A model generated the notes under the pieces. It saw only the letters and a program-made list of their open reading frames with translations. It made no database searches and was not told the origin of the DNA. From Sarcocystis neurona (Eukaryota > Apicomplexa > Conoidasida > Eucoccidiorida > Sarcocystidae), in the NCBI GenBank assembly GCA_000727475.1, contig KL647297.1, forward strand, positions 3,365,080 to 3,429,079: a stretch of 64,000 bases of DNA. The letters are read 5' to 3'. Below, piece by piece: positions 23,644 through 34,470 of the stretch (position 1 is the first letter of the stretch; each line of letters begins with the position of its first letter). Position numbers and translations under genes: made by a program.

Positions 23644-23958
23644 ATGAGTAGTGAAAAGAGACAAAAAAAAGAGCATCTGAAAACGCTGCGCTCTGACGGG
23701 CAGCTCGCAGGCTCCAGACGGTCACGGTCACCCTCGCATAGTTTCGACAGAGAAGAAGAGGAACTACTCGCTGGGTCATGGAAGAAGGAAATGGGGGGAA
23801 AGGGAACCAAAAAGATCAGTCAAGCTTTGGTAAGAATGCATAGAAATGGCGTACATCCTGCTAAACTTTCCAGCGTTCACGCGGTCCTCGGTCAGTTGTA
23901 CATTAAGGAAAGTACGCACTTTGTGCGAATGGGGAGGAAACGTCGAACAAGCACGTGA
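23644..23958 (+). CDS. Unrecognised basic 104-residue open frame
   Basis: MSSEKRQKKEHLKTLRSDGQ, then SRRSRSPSHSFDREEEELLA and on to a basic tail. The frame is repeat-free with plausible codon use. A TTTG|GTAAGA donor inside it at 23828 suggests it may be an exon of a spliced gene. Confidence 0.35.
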   Translation: MSSEKRQKKEHLKTLRSDGQLAGSRRSRSPSHSFDREEEELLAGSWKKEMGGKGTKKISQALVRMHRNGVHPAKLSSVHAVLGQLYIKESTHFVRMGRKRRTST

Positions 23959-24042
23959 GGAACTCAAACACGCGCACCACTGGAACGCGGATATTGCAAT
24001 GGCAAGAGAGGAAACGGGAGAAAATCAAGCACTGCTAGCCAG
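23876..24042 (+). CDS. Possible exon with one TPR/HAT-like helix pair
   Basis: Overlaps the previous frame in another register: after AAACTTTCCAG it reads KVRTLCEWGGNVEQAREELK, then HAHHWNADIAMAREETG, ending at a GCCAG|GTGGGA donor. The GGNVEQAR...A...N spacing resembles TPR/HAT repeats, but only one repeat is seen. It is not in phase with the 23828 donor. Confidence 0.3.
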
Positions 24043-24668
24043 GTGGGAAGGGAAAGGAGTCGATATCTAGACTAAAAGGCGTTTTAGATGGTACCTTTGC
24101 ACAATGGATAGCGAACGTGCTCAAACGGAGACAGAGCGAGCCGTCGAGAACGAAAAGAGAAAGCAAAAAATCAGCTTTTTCAGCAGGCATCTCTCCAAGG
24201 CGGTCACTTGCTTGTGGAGCAGGACTCTTGGAAGTCAACTACATGAAAAGGTAGTAATCACTTACGTAAATTCACACATACGCGTGTGTGTGAGGGTGGG
24301 TGTGCGTATGATTTTCACACAAGTACATATATATCTAGATCGTTCTATGACAGTAGACAAACACCCACATGTACGTCTATATATGTGTGTACGCATATAG
24401 ATTTGATATACGTAACGGACAAAGAACAGGCGACTTTGCCGAGACCAGCGCACGCGGGGCGCGGGAGAGGCAAAAGTTTGCACTGGAGAATTGAGAAACG
24501 AACTCGAGAGACGCTCTCAGCCGTAGCGGTGTAATTTCTTTTCACAGGAAGAGCTAGTTTTGCCGTCACAATTTCTTCTGGTTATCGGCTTCTTTGTCGT
24601 GAAATATCTGTAGACGCGAACGCGTAGTCATAGCCACTTGACGACTACTTGCGAAGCAACACTCGACT

Positions 24669-25036
24669 TCAGCGAAGCTCACACTCCATGAACACAAGAA
24701 TCTTTTGTCTCATTCGTATGAAGTGGTGAATTCTCCTCTTTTCTTGTATCCGCTGAAGCTGTCTCTTTCCACAAAGTTCGGGTGCAGCCACAGGACCACC
24801 GGTACGAGGAGGGCAAGTCTTCACCTGCTGAGGAGTGGGGGTAGAAGACACGGAGAAAGAAAGGAGGTGACTAAGTAATGCTTCTTTTCTTTTCCCTTTG
24901 TCTCTGCCGAGGCAGCATCACTGCAAGGTGGCAGATCGACGCTTTTAATCATCGCCTGCTCTCCTTTACCCTACTAAAAAACAAGAAACAGAACATTCCC
25001 TGCACTTCCTCTGTGGCTCGAGTCCGTCGGAAAAGC
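24669..25036 (-). CDS. Unrecognised spliced gene, 3' part
   Basis: The terminal exon 24827-24669 follows an excellent acceptor (CTTCTACCCCCACTCCTCAG). It reads QVKTCPPRTGGPVAAPELCG, then KRQLQRIQEKRRIHHFIRMR and a TGA. Upstream, acceptor TTTTTTAGTAG at 24971 opens GKGEQAMIKSVDLPPCSDAA, in phase 0. Acceptor TTTCCACCTCGCAG at 25037 opens FSDGLEPQRKCREC. Introns are unusually short (under 100 nt) for this window and free of repeats. The basic C-terminal helix suggests nucleic-acid or ribosome binding, but that is only inference. Confidence 0.45.
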
Positions 25037-25931
25037 CTGCGAGGTGGAAAAACGCAATCTCCTGTATGAACACATTTCCACTGACTGCTCTTAATTGCTA
25101 AAAGTGATTGCTAAAGCTTAACGGGGAGGAACGTTCCCTTTTCCGTCGCCCCCTCTCCACTTTTCACTGGTTAACACGTCGACACTTAGAACGGCGCGTA
25201 TACTTTTCTCGGTAGGACGAAGGCGTATAGCACCGCCAAGCACGCGAGTGAACAGCACTTTTTAACTTCTCTGTACCAGCGCCCGAAGCAAAATCGGGGA
25301 GTTTCCTCGATATACGAGGGCCCTGGAAGTCCCAGAATCAGTAAATTTCCTCTTTTGTGTCACACTCCTCCATGAACCCGGGTCATGTGCACGGCTCTCG
25401 GGTGCGTCCCGTCTTGTACTTTCTGAAGTACGGGTGGATCGACATCTCTTCAGCTTCGGTAGCAGCTCTGCACCGCCATTTTACCGATGAAAAATTCCCC
25501 CGTGTGCTCCCTTTAGGTCGCAGTAGAAGGGAGGACAACCCCAAGAATGCTTATTAGATAATGTTTAACGTCTTCTGTATAGCTCCTGTAGGTCGAAGTA
25601 GAGAAAGGGTGGATAGACGCGTGATTGTGTCAGAATGAAGTAGGAGGCATGGACAATTCGACTGCGAGAGTGTGTACATGTACACCTATTTATGAGAAGG
25701 TTACTACAAGTAGATTTGCCCAAAATGTAATTTTTGATATAATGTGACTTTCTGTGTACCGGGGCTCCACAAACTCGTAAAGATATCGTCGTTACAAGAG
25801 AATTTGACCCTTCCTGATATCTTCACGGGTAGTGACACTGATGTGTTGCATTCCTTCTATGCACGTGAACACACAGATGTATACACAGATATATGAAAAT
25901 AGACCGAGTGTGACATTCACACGTGTACACA

Positions 25932-25964
<33 letters not shown>

Positions 25965-26150
25965 TTGTATGAAGACGGTGCAACATTGGCACCAGTATAC
26001 GTACAGGAGTTTAAATTGAAATTTAAGGAATAGAGGAGCATGCCTGCGTTCTGGGACAAGCCACAAAGTACAAAGACGTCCTTAGCGAGGATGTAAGTAC
26101 ACCGGGATCAGACATAAATGTCTATACGAGTGTACCTCCGCGTAGATCCT
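25037..26150. other. Non-repetitive interval, coding potential ambiguous
   Basis: 25357-25557 is open on plus (LYFLKYGWIDISSASVAALH) and partly on minus (AEEMSIHPYFRKYKT). Neither can be confirmed. A TA microsatellite lies at 25930-25965. Possibly the 5' part of the gene ending at 24669. Confidence 0.25.
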
Positions 26151-26153
26151 CTA

Positions 26154-26345
26154 CTAGGTAATCAACACACTAACGTATATTGTAACGAGGTTTACTGGCA
26201 GATGTACGTGTCTTTTCATATCTATGATGAGCCGCAGATATATCTGTCCTAGGGAAATTGCTTCCGGTTGCGCCTCAAAGAGATCCCTGTTTGCTGATCT
26301 CGCCTGCTGCGCTGCCCGTAGGCTTCCCCCGCACTGTATACAGCT
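26154..26345 (-). CDS. Unrecognised open frame, possible exon
   Basis: After a CTGTATACAG acceptor the minus strand reads GGSLRAAQQARSANRDLFEA, then QPEAISLGQIYLRLIIDMKR. It is repeat-free and helix-like. The opposite strand is also open. No family is recognised. Confidence 0.3.
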   Translation of the reverse strand, partial: SCIQCGGSLRAAQQARSANRDLFEAQPEAISLGQIYLRLIIDMKRHVHLPVNLVTIYVSVLIT

Positions 26346-26399
26346 ATTATTACTACGCAAAAGCTACGGTGTGACACGACGTGTATACAATTATATGTG

Positions 26400-26620
26400 C
26401 ATGCGTAGAAGCATTATCATTTTCGTGAAACGTATATACGTACGTATATGTACATATATGTAGTTATATATATATATATGCGTACGTACGAAGATGTTAT
26501 ACAGCTGCGTGTGAGTTCATTTTGCGAAGCACATGTGCAATTACATATACATATATATGTATACGTATGCAGTACGAGCGTAAGTTTGTATAGTAAGACA
26601 CACATACGTCTATACCGATG
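26400..26620. repeat. TA/TACG microsatellite
   Basis: TATATA, ACGTACGT and CATATATATG units. Sequence from 26.62 to 27.0 kb is ordinary with no supported gene. Confidence 0.6.
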
Positions 26621-27088
26621 TCTATATTCTTACATATCCAGCAGAACGCAAAGGTATAAGTGTATATATTTTTGTATGTGTTTTGAAAATTCCACATGCA
26701 TGCATGCAAAGATTGGCTTTGAAACAGCGGAGAGAGGCTGCTGGCGCACTCCACGATATGTGCAACTTTCGGTCCTTTGCCTTGAGTTAAAGTTAAGTCG
26801 GTACTTGATATTTGTGTAAAGCCTGCTTGCCAATGTTATCTTGGTTCATTTTGTATACGCGAGTAGAGTGCTCGTAGTCACCGTCGCTCGTGACCTTACC
26901 CATTCGTGATAGAGAAGAACCAAGCAACTCAGCCGATAGACACAGATGTCCAGACAAGTAAGTGAAACCACAGATACGGACGTACGTCTCCCTGTATATG
27001 TATAGACAGAATGAAGTCTTCTTACGCTCAGCCCGCGAAAGCTTTTACGACGAGCAATCGTGGCGATACTAGAATAGACAGGCACATA

Positions 27089-27144
27089 TTTTTTTGTGGA
27101 GGGTCATGCAGCACTGCACTGCTGCATGACCCTCCCACAAAAAA
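27089..27144. other. Near-perfect hairpin, 25-nt arms and 6-nt loop
   Basis: The left arm 27089-27113 and right arm 27120-27144 are reverse complements, with one base indel in the GTGG(G)AGGG part. The loop is CTGCAC. The outer ends are T and A runs, and the core is AGGGTCATGCAGCA. This could be a foldback element, a regulatory RNA stem, or a terminator-like structure. It lies at the left edge of an Ala-codon-rich region. Confidence 0.8.
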
Positions 27145-28030
27145 GTATGCTGCTAGTCCTGCCACTGTCCCTGCTGCTCTTGGAGCTGGCGGTTGTGGTG
27201 CTGCCCCTGCAGCAGGCGGTCGACTGGCTCTCACGGCGGGGGCAGTTCAGCTTCCCTGCCCCTCATTTCGGGAACCTCTGTCTCTGAGAGGCATCGCAGT
27301 AGAAAGTCTCACGCAGAAAGCTGGTCTCGCTGCACGCGTTACACTTCTTACTGCAGCAGCTGCTGAGGATTTAGCCTGACGTCACTGCTACTGCTCTTTC
27401 ACCAGCTGGTGGACGTGCTGTCGTGCTGTTGTCACAGTACTGTCGTGTATGCTGCTGCAGCTGGCACCTCAGGCGCTGCCCTGTCCTGGCCGCCGCCGTC
27501 TCTTTGCCGGTGATTAGACCTGCGGTTGCACGCGGTGCACTCGTTGCTGCTGTTTCGTACGCGACTTGCCTCGTTGGTTTACTAGTCAGTGCTACTACAC
27601 CCAGTACAAACGCCGCTTTGGCTGCTGCTGCTGCTGCTGCTCTTTCCCACCCCACATTGTTGAAACCGATCCGCTTGGCCGGCTTGTTGCTGCTGGCCCA
27701 GCTGCTGCGGCTCTAGCAATTCACGTGTGCTGTTTAGTTTTCGGCTGACCGCGCTGCTGCTTTTGGTCCAGCTTATCCATATTCACGCGTCCCATCTTTT
27801 TCTCCGTGCTAATACGCGGCGCTGACAGTTGTTGGTGCTGCAAGACTTACACGTGCCGTCCCTGCTGACGCAGGTGCCGCCTTTTTTGCTACTGCTTTGT
27901 GTAATTCACTTGCTGGTACAGCAGCCTGGATAAGTGTATGCGCTGCTGCTTTTCAGTCGGCCACATACGCAGTTAGCAATGCCTACGTGAGTGTCTTTTC
28001 TGTTGCTGTTTCATGAGCCACCCCTGCGGC
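27145..28030. other. CTG-rich region with several degenerate open frames
   Basis: Plus frames show alternating Ala-rich stretches (such as SVCAAAFQSATYAVSNAYVS near 27.95 kb) interrupted by stops; minus frames such as ETAATSAPRATAGLITGKET near 27.5 kb are also open. No continuous reading exists, so it may be a decayed or intron-split Ala-rich gene. Confidence 0.3.
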
Positions 28031-28359
28031 CTCGTCGCACATGTGTTGCTGGATGTCGTGTGCCGATGCGCATCTTTCAAAAGGGCACGCTGTTTGCTAT
28101 CTTGCTCTCTCTTGCTACCCCTTCCTCTCTCTGTGTCTCTTCACTTGGGCGGCGCAGTTGTTTTCTCTAGCAGGCTCGAGAGTTCTTAATTTCCTCGACA
28201 CACATACACGAAGCAAATCCTTGCGTTTCTTCGTGCGTACACAGGTCGTTCATACGTGACGGATGGCACACGGTGTTCTTCGCCAGCAGCTGCTAGCTCG
28301 GAAATATCATGTTCAGAGTTAGCAACCCGCAGTTTGTTCACTCTCTTCACGTAGACACA

Positions 28360-28620
28360 CGTGCAATACGTATATATATACATATATATATATATACTCG
28401 TCAGTTTGCTCGTAATTCCATTTTGCAGTGAATGCACAAAAGTATCTTCATTTACATATATATATATATGAAGATGTCTTCTCATAGACACCTATCTACA
28501 CGTGTTTGTGTACATAGTGGTGGCGCGTACGCGTGTGTAGATAGAGAGAGAGGTGGACACAAGCAACGCGTACACACACAGACGTACAATATTTATATGT
28601 ATGTATATAGACTTTCCTTG
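28360..28620. repeat. TA/ACGT microsatellite patches
   Basis: TATATA runs at 28370-28397 and 28455-28475 within otherwise ordinary sequence. No gene supported. Confidence 0.5.
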
Positions 28621-28777
28621 GTTGGGATTGAGCGGGACGTATTTACGCACGGTAGTACTGCCGTTAAATCGCCACGTATGTGCCGACATCTTGGGGCCCG
28701 TCTTCCTGTCGCTCACCGTATCCACCAATGTTGACGAATGCCAACATGTGTAACCAACATCTCTACGTTTTCGCAGA

Positions 28778-28993
28778 CTACAATCGAGAGGATTTTTTCA
28801 ATAATTTGCAGTCCCGTACATAAGCGTAGCTCTCTCGACCTGGCAGTCCTTTTCCAGGCGCAGAGACGTACATGCCGTCCTTCCACACCAGATACAAATC
28901 CTTCAGCATCTGTGTATTTGTAGGTGAGCGTAGCGTACGCCTGTCCGCGCAGGGTCGTGTCACTTCTTCTCGCAGTCTCGCGTACTCCCACAT
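28778..28993 (-). CDS. Unrecognised minus-strand exon, probable 3' end
   Basis: A repeat-free frame reads QMLKDLYLVWKDGMYVSAPG and KGLPGRESYAYVRDCKLLKK, ending at TAG 28778. An ATACACAG acceptor precedes QMLKD. A second frame (GQAYATLTYKYTDAEGFVSG) is open over the same bases, so the frame is not certain. No family is recognised. Confidence 0.35.
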   Translation of the reverse strand: MWEYARLREEVTRPCADRRTLRSPTNTQMLKDLYLVWKDGMYVSAPGKGLPGRESYAYVRDCKLLKKSSRL

Positions 28994-29153
28994 TCACATA
29001 CACATATATATGCACATATATACACAAACATATACGTATATAAATGCATATACACGCGCGTTTCTGCACTTCAACTGCTGGTAGGACACTTCAATGCAGG
29101 TGATTTTCTGTTAACGTTGGTCTCTGTCTTCGTGTGGGGGGGACAAGTCACAC

Positions 29154-29267
29154 TCCAAGACTCTCCTCTGCTACGGTGAAGGCCTCGATGGCTCTCAGCG
29201 CATGTCTCCGCATGTGATCTGCTGCTCTTTCGCACGCTCCACTTCGCTGGTCCAACTGTCTTCTGTG
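29154..29267 (-). CDS. Unrecognised minus-strand helical exon
   Basis: Exactly 38 codons lie between GGGGAGTAG and CTTGGA|GTGTGA: HRRQLDQRSGACERAADHMR, then RHALRAIEAFTVAEESLG, an amphipathic helix. It may belong with the exons at 30.9-31.5 kb and 28.8-29.0 kb. Confidence 0.4.
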
Positions 29268-29509
29268 CTACTCCCCTTCCCACCCACAACACACCGCTGC
29301 TGCTCTCCCGACCGCACCATGTGTGTGGCTGCCGCTGCTGGTCAGCCGAGCCAAACGTAGCCATGTTGCTGCTGCTCTTTCAGACGGACGCGTGCTGCAG
29401 CTGCTGCCGGCGTACGAGGAGGTGCTGTAGCTGCTGTTACTGCTTTTGCATGTCGCGTGCAGGTTCTCTAGTTGAGACCGGCATGAGAGTCTGCTGCTTC
29501 AGGTGTACT

Positions 29510-30262
29510 CCAGCTGCCTCAACTAGCCACCGGTGTACACACAAAAATCGAAGCAGCAGCAGTCCACCACTTCTTTTTCGTAATTCTAACGGTGTCGGTG
29601 TACTGCAGCTGCCTCAACTAGCCACCGGTGTACACACAAAAATCGAAGCAGCAGCAGTCCACCACGTTCTTTTTCGTAATTCTAACGGTGTCGGTGTACT
29701 GCAGCTGCCTCAACTAGCCACCGGTGTACACACAAAAATCGAAGCAGCAGCAGTCCACCACTTCTTTTTCGTAATTCTAACGGTGTCCNNNNNNNNNNNN
29801 NNNNNNNNNNNNNNNNNNNNNNNNNNNNNNNNNNNNNNNNNNNNNNNNNNNNNNNNNNNNNNNNNNNNNNNNNNNNNNNNNNNNNNNNNNNNNNNNNNNN
29901 NNNNNNNNNNNNNNNNNNNNNNNNNNNNNNNNNNNNNNNNNNNNNNNNNNNNNNNNNNNNNNNNNNNNNNNNNNNNNNNNNNNNNNNNNNNNNNNNNNNN
30001 NNNNNNNNNNNNNNNNNNNNNNNNNNNNNNNNNNNNNNNNNNNNNNNNNNNNNNNNNNNNNNNNNNNNNNNNNNNNNNNNNAGCTGCCTCAACTTAGCCA
30101 CCGGTGTACACACAAAATCGAAGCAGCAGCAGTCCACCACTTCTTTTTCGTAATTCTAACGGTGTCGGTGTACTGCAGCTGCCTCAACTAGCCACCGGTG
30201 TACACACAAAAATCGAAGCAGCAGCAGTCCACCACTTCTTTTTCGTAATTCTAACGGTGTCC
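29510..30262. repeat. 95-bp tandem repeat array with assembly gap
   Basis: Units starting CAGCTGCCTCAACTAGCC begin at 29511, 29606 and 29702, then again at about 30082 and 30176, so the period is 95-96 bp. Copies are nearly identical. An N run at 29789-30081 (293 bp, close to three units) interrupts it. The period is not a multiple of three, so it does not encode a repeat protein in one frame. Confidence 0.92.
29789..30081. other. Assembly gap (N run)
   Basis: 293 undetermined bases inside the 95-bp tandem array. Confidence 0.99.
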
Positions 30263-30599
30263 TAATGCCGCTCTTGCTGCTGGGAGTGTTGCTGGGCTTG
30301 TGCTGCAGTGTCCTCTCCTGCTACCTCTCCTGTGTGTCACTCAGCTGCCCTACGGCTGCTGCTCCACAGCTCCTACATATATAGAGAGAAGTCTGAGAGT
30401 GCGGGCGCATGCCTGCTTCTTCGCTGCGTCCGGGCCACTTGCTGCCGCTTCCGTGCCTGACCCCGCTGCTTCGGCTGCTCCTGCTGCACCTCCCAGGGGG
30501 CTGGGACTTACTGCAGGGCTTTGTGCTTCTTTTTTCCTTCTATTCGAGCTGCAGAACGTCTCAAGAAGCTAGCTGCTGTGTTGCTTGGTGCGCACGCAG

Positions 30600-30845
30600 T
30601 CGACTCTTCATATCACCAGCAGAACTGCGGCTGTCGGTCTATCCTTATGTGCTGCGACTCCGGCCCTCGTATTTCTTTGGCTGCTCGAAGCACCTTCTCC
30701 TGCTCCTCCTTCTTCTCTTCTTCTTCTTGGACTTCCCTGCGCCCCTTTCGGCTCAGATGTCGCATAGGACGTAACACGCCGCTGCTGCGACTGCTGCTCT
30801 TCTGCTGCTACCGCCTTCGGTGCAGCTTCCTTCGACTACCCCCGC
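30600..30845 (-). other. Minus-strand coding-like segment, frame unresolved
   Basis: Two frames are plausible: RREVQEEEEKKEEQEKVLRA then IRGPESQHIRIDRQPQFCW and stop, or EEQQSQQRRVTSYATSEPKG then a Gly/Ala-rich part with a CTG|GTGATA donor. It may be the exon following 31009-30859. Confidence 0.35.
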
Positions 30846-30858
30846 GCGCTTCACTTAC

Positions 30859-31009
30859 ATATCTACACCTCTACAGACCAGCTGCCACGGATCCCGTCCT
30901 GTCACTTCTAAGCCGGAGGTTCTCCGCAGATTTGCTGCGCTGCGCTGGACCTCGTAGACGACGCGTGCTTCTTCGCTTCCTCCCCTTGAACCGCCAGCTG
31001 GTGGTGGCG
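30859..31009 (-). CDS. Unrecognised minus-strand exon with consensus donor
   Basis: After a CTGCTGCAG acceptor the frame reads APPPAGGSRGGSEEARVVYE, then VQRSAANLRRTSGLEVTGRD and PWQLVCRGVD before GATAT|GTAAGT. The donor is textbook and the last 35 residues have normal composition. No family is recognised. Confidence 0.5.
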
Positions 31010-31064
31010 CTGCAGCAGCAGCAGCAGCACTGTTGAGAAAGTTGCGGCTGCTTGCGTGCCGAGA

Positions 31065-31500
31065 TCAGTAGACATTGCTTCCTCTGCTCATAGACGCGCT
31101 GTGCTGGCGCATGTATCTACGACTTTCTCTCGTAAATAAGACAGAGCGCCGCTGCCGTCTCTTGCGCGCACAAACGAAGAAGTCCCTATTTCCCTTCGAC
31201 TGCCACTGCTGCTGCTGCTGCGCAGACAGTGGAAGGACGTTGCCGAGGCATCCTACCCGTCGCACACAAGCGGAAGGTCACTCTCGCTCCGACGGCCAAA
31301 ATACTCTTCATAAGGCAGCTGCCCGCGCTTCCCCAACCAGCTCTATCCCTCACCAGGAAAACAGTGGAGGAAATCTCGTGTCTACTGTTGATGTCCCCCA
31401 GCTGCCTACGACGATTCTTAAGGAAGAGAAAGTGTTCATCCAGAGAAGTACGCACAGAACACGTGTACCTCTCTGTAGACGAGTAGACCTCCATAAAGAG
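31065..31500 (-). CDS. Unrecognised two-exon segment
   Basis: An ATG near 31497 opens MEVYSSTERYTCSVRTSLDE, then HFLFLKNRRRQLGDINSRHE up to TTCCTG|GTGAGG. Acceptor CTTCCACTGTCTGCGCAG continues in phase 0 with QQQQWQSKGNRDFFVCARKR and MRQHSASMSRGSNVY before TGA at 31065. Basic and Arg-rich; no family is recognised. The plus strand is also open here, but without matching splice sites. Confidence 0.4.
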
Positions 31501-31564
31501 ACATTTACTCCGACTGCAAAATTTCCGCATGCGCACATGTCTGTCTACAGGTACATCTCCGTCT

Positions 31565-32060
31565 ATCCGTCTACATATATATATATATATATATATGGGA
31601 AGATTACAACGAAGATAACTCTGCCATATTTATATGTACGTGTATATCTATTTATATCTATCTATATATACATATACACGTGTATACACGGGAAGAATAG
31701 AATGAAGATAGATTTGCTTTACGTATATGCGCACGTATATCTATCTATCTATATATATATGGGGAGATCAGAATGAAGGAATATTTGCTATATGAGTATC
31801 TGTACGTATATCTATATGCACATATACGTGGAAAGACTAGAATAAAGACAGATTTGTTAGATTCAAACCTTTATGTGTGTCTGTCAATCTCCATGTATAT
31901 ACGCATGAAAAGATTAGAATGAAGGCACATTTGCTCTATCTATATTCATACGTACATCTACCTATCTACACGTATACGTATATGAGCTTGGGATATCTAT
32001 ATCTATAGGCGTGTCTATCTACCTGTCTGTCTCTCTGTAAATATATGTATGTGGGAACAT
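31565..32060. repeat. Minisatellite, unit with GAATGAAGA.AGATTTGC
   Basis: About five diverged copies of an 80-95-bp unit made of GGGAAGA(C)TAGAATGAAGATAGATTTGC plus TATATCTATCTATATATA. No gene is seen. Confidence 0.75.
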
Positions 32061-32263
32061 TTGGCTGAGGGCAGCTTCACAAAAATTTCATGTTCGTAAT
32101 GGGTTCCTCTGTGTGTTTGGTAGATATAATACACGTGAGTATCTTGCTGCTGATATATATGTGCGCTGCTGCTGTTTCTCCCCTACTGCTGGCTGCTGCT
32201 TCTCCTGCGCTGCGGCTGCTGCAGGAAGGGGCCACCGCCTGCTGTTGCTGCTCGTCCATCCGG

Positions 32264-32446
32264 TCATTTTCCGTATTGCCCGTCCGGCACAGAGTCTTTT
32301 TTTGCAGCGTTTTCTATTCGATTGCTTCGCAACAAAATTGACTTGTTGTTGTTGTTGCTATTCGTCTTTTTTGTTCCTTCTGCTGCACCACCCATCCCCG
32401 TCGTCCCGTTTTCTTTCCGTCGCTCCCGAAGAAGAACCCAATTCAT
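32264..32446 (-). CDS. Unrecognised open frame with poly-Asn
   Basis: The minus frame MNWVLLRERRKENGTTGMGG continues with a KTNSNNNNKS stretch and stops at 32264. Asn runs are rare elsewhere in the window. No splice or homology support. Confidence 0.25.
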   Translation of the reverse strand: MNWVLLRERRKENGTTGMGGAAEGTKKTNSNNNNKSILLRSNRIENAAKKDSVPDGQYGK

Positions 32447-32580
32447 CTTCGAGAAGACTTCACGCTGCTGTCTTCCTGCTGGCGGTGGTGTTGCTACTGG
32501 TGCACTAGCACTGCTGCGCTGCTGCTACTGTCATACTTTCCTCAGGTGCGGTAGTAGCAGCGCCCCTCTTCTATCGTCTG

Positions 32581-32799
32581 CTACTGCGCAGCTGCGGTAG
32601 CGCCTGGCTTCTGCTGCTGCTGTTCGTCGTCCTCCTCCTCCTCCTCGTTCTCTTCCTTTTCTTTCGTCCTCTGCCTTTCTGCTGCTGCTGCTGCTTCTGG
32701 GGCTGTTGGGCCTCGGGCTGCTGGTCCGCCTCTGCCTTCCTGCTGCAGCTGCTGCTGCAATACGTCTGCATGTGTTGGCGCTGCTTTGCTGCACTGCAT
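32581..32799 (-). CDS. Candidate terminal exon, Ala/Glu/Gln-rich
   Basis: Minus frame with [40 protein letters not shown], an acidic run and QQQQKPGATAAAQ before TAG at 32581. It resembles the low-complexity tails of other genes here. The other two minus frames are Ser/Arg-rich. Start unknown. Confidence 0.3.
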   Translation of the reverse strand: MQCSKAAPTHADVLQQQLQQEGRGGPAARGPTAPEAAAAAERQRTKEKEENEEEEEDDEQQQQKPGATAAAQ

Positions 32800-32869
32800 T
32801 AGCGCGCTGCTGCTGCGGTCGCTCTTTGGGGGCGCGGAGAACGCAGCAGTCGCTGCTGTGGCATTTCAA

Positions 32870-34470
32870 ACTGCACATATATATAAAGACAACATACAAA
32901 TGCCACGATCACGTAAACACATATATATATATATAAAAACGCCTACACATACATATATATATATATATATAATCTAGATGAGGGTCCCTATACATGCATA
33001 CATGCATATATATATATATATGTATAGCTGTGTGTTGAGCAGAAGGGTGTTGGATATGTAGGAGTAGAAAAGCAGCGCCAACACATATATGGAGGACGAA
33101 TGTTGTAAGTTGAATAGACGTTTACGTTAAACGAGAGAAATAGACAGAGAGAGAAAGATGCATGCATATACATTTAAATTGACGAAATCTCCCTAACAAA
33201 TCAACAAATGTATATATACATATATACCCACACCTCTGTGTCTGTCTGTCTCTGCATGCTCCATTCACAAAGTAATCCACACGCATGTATACATATATAG
33301 TTAGGTAGAAGATATATAGTCTATCCACATTCATATATAAAGTCAGGTTAGATGATATGTAGTCTATACATTTATGTATATATACATGTAAGGTCAGGTA
33401 CAAGATATATAGTCCATCCATATCCATCCATATATATATATACGAAGGCAGGTTAGACGGAATATAGGTGATCTATACACTTACATACATACATCTGTAT
33501 ATATTGTCACGTAGAAGATAGATAATCCATCCATGTCCATATATATATACACACATGCATATATAGGCAGGCTAGATGATATATAGTCTATCCATACACA
33601 GATATATATATATATATATATGAGTGCGCAAGTGGTATACTCGCAGGTAAGTGAAAGCGTTGCGAATATTTGGGTGGAATTCATACAGAGGCTCTTTCTT
33701 ATAAATATCGGCCTATCACTTTAATTTCTCTTCCATATGTAAACCTACCAATAAATGAATTTCCCTGTATATATGCAGAAGATATATTTCTTCCTCAACA
33801 GTATCTACACATGTAGAAGTCTATCTTTACACATATATATAGAACTGAACAGATACATAGGACAGGGTCTTCCTGTATGAAGCATTGCCTGAAATGATGA
33901 CTTCCCTTCCATATCTATATCAGTCTGTTCATCAATCTCCATTTCTCTCTCTGGCTATAAATATATATATATATTCTCTTCCTCCCGACCTATATCTATA
34001 TACGTGTAGAACTTTAACTTTTCTCTGTAGAAGACGAAGAGCTGCTAGAAAAAATCAAAGCAGAGGTAGTCATGGGGGACGGCATCCGCTTTTTATCTAC
34101 ATGTGTACGCACCCACACATATAGATACCTTACACATACGTATATATATATATATATATGCAGTTCTGTCCACACAGATCTATGCCTGTATAGAGATATA
34201 GATAGATGGATAGATTAACACATAAACACATATATATATACGTATTTAGAGAGGTAAACAGATATAGATATAGGTAGATTTAGATATAGGTACATACAGA
34301 TTTAGACAGATACAGATATAGATAAATATAGGCACATTCAGACAGACAGAGAGATATATCCTTGTAGGCATACACGACCGGAGGCACACAGGCAACACAT
34401 GCCTACGTGCATTTCCCTGTATATACTATATATATATATGCATATATATATATATGTATATTTACAGGCG
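32870..34470. repeat. TA-rich region with AGGTCAGGTAGAAGATATATAG minisatellite
   Basis: TA microsatellites throughout. At 33295-33605, diverged 70-80-bp units contain GTCAGGT(TA)GA.GATATATAGTC and CCATCCATAT. A plus-strand CGCAG|GTAAGTG donor consensus at 33645 stands alone, without a recognisable exon. Confidence 0.65.
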
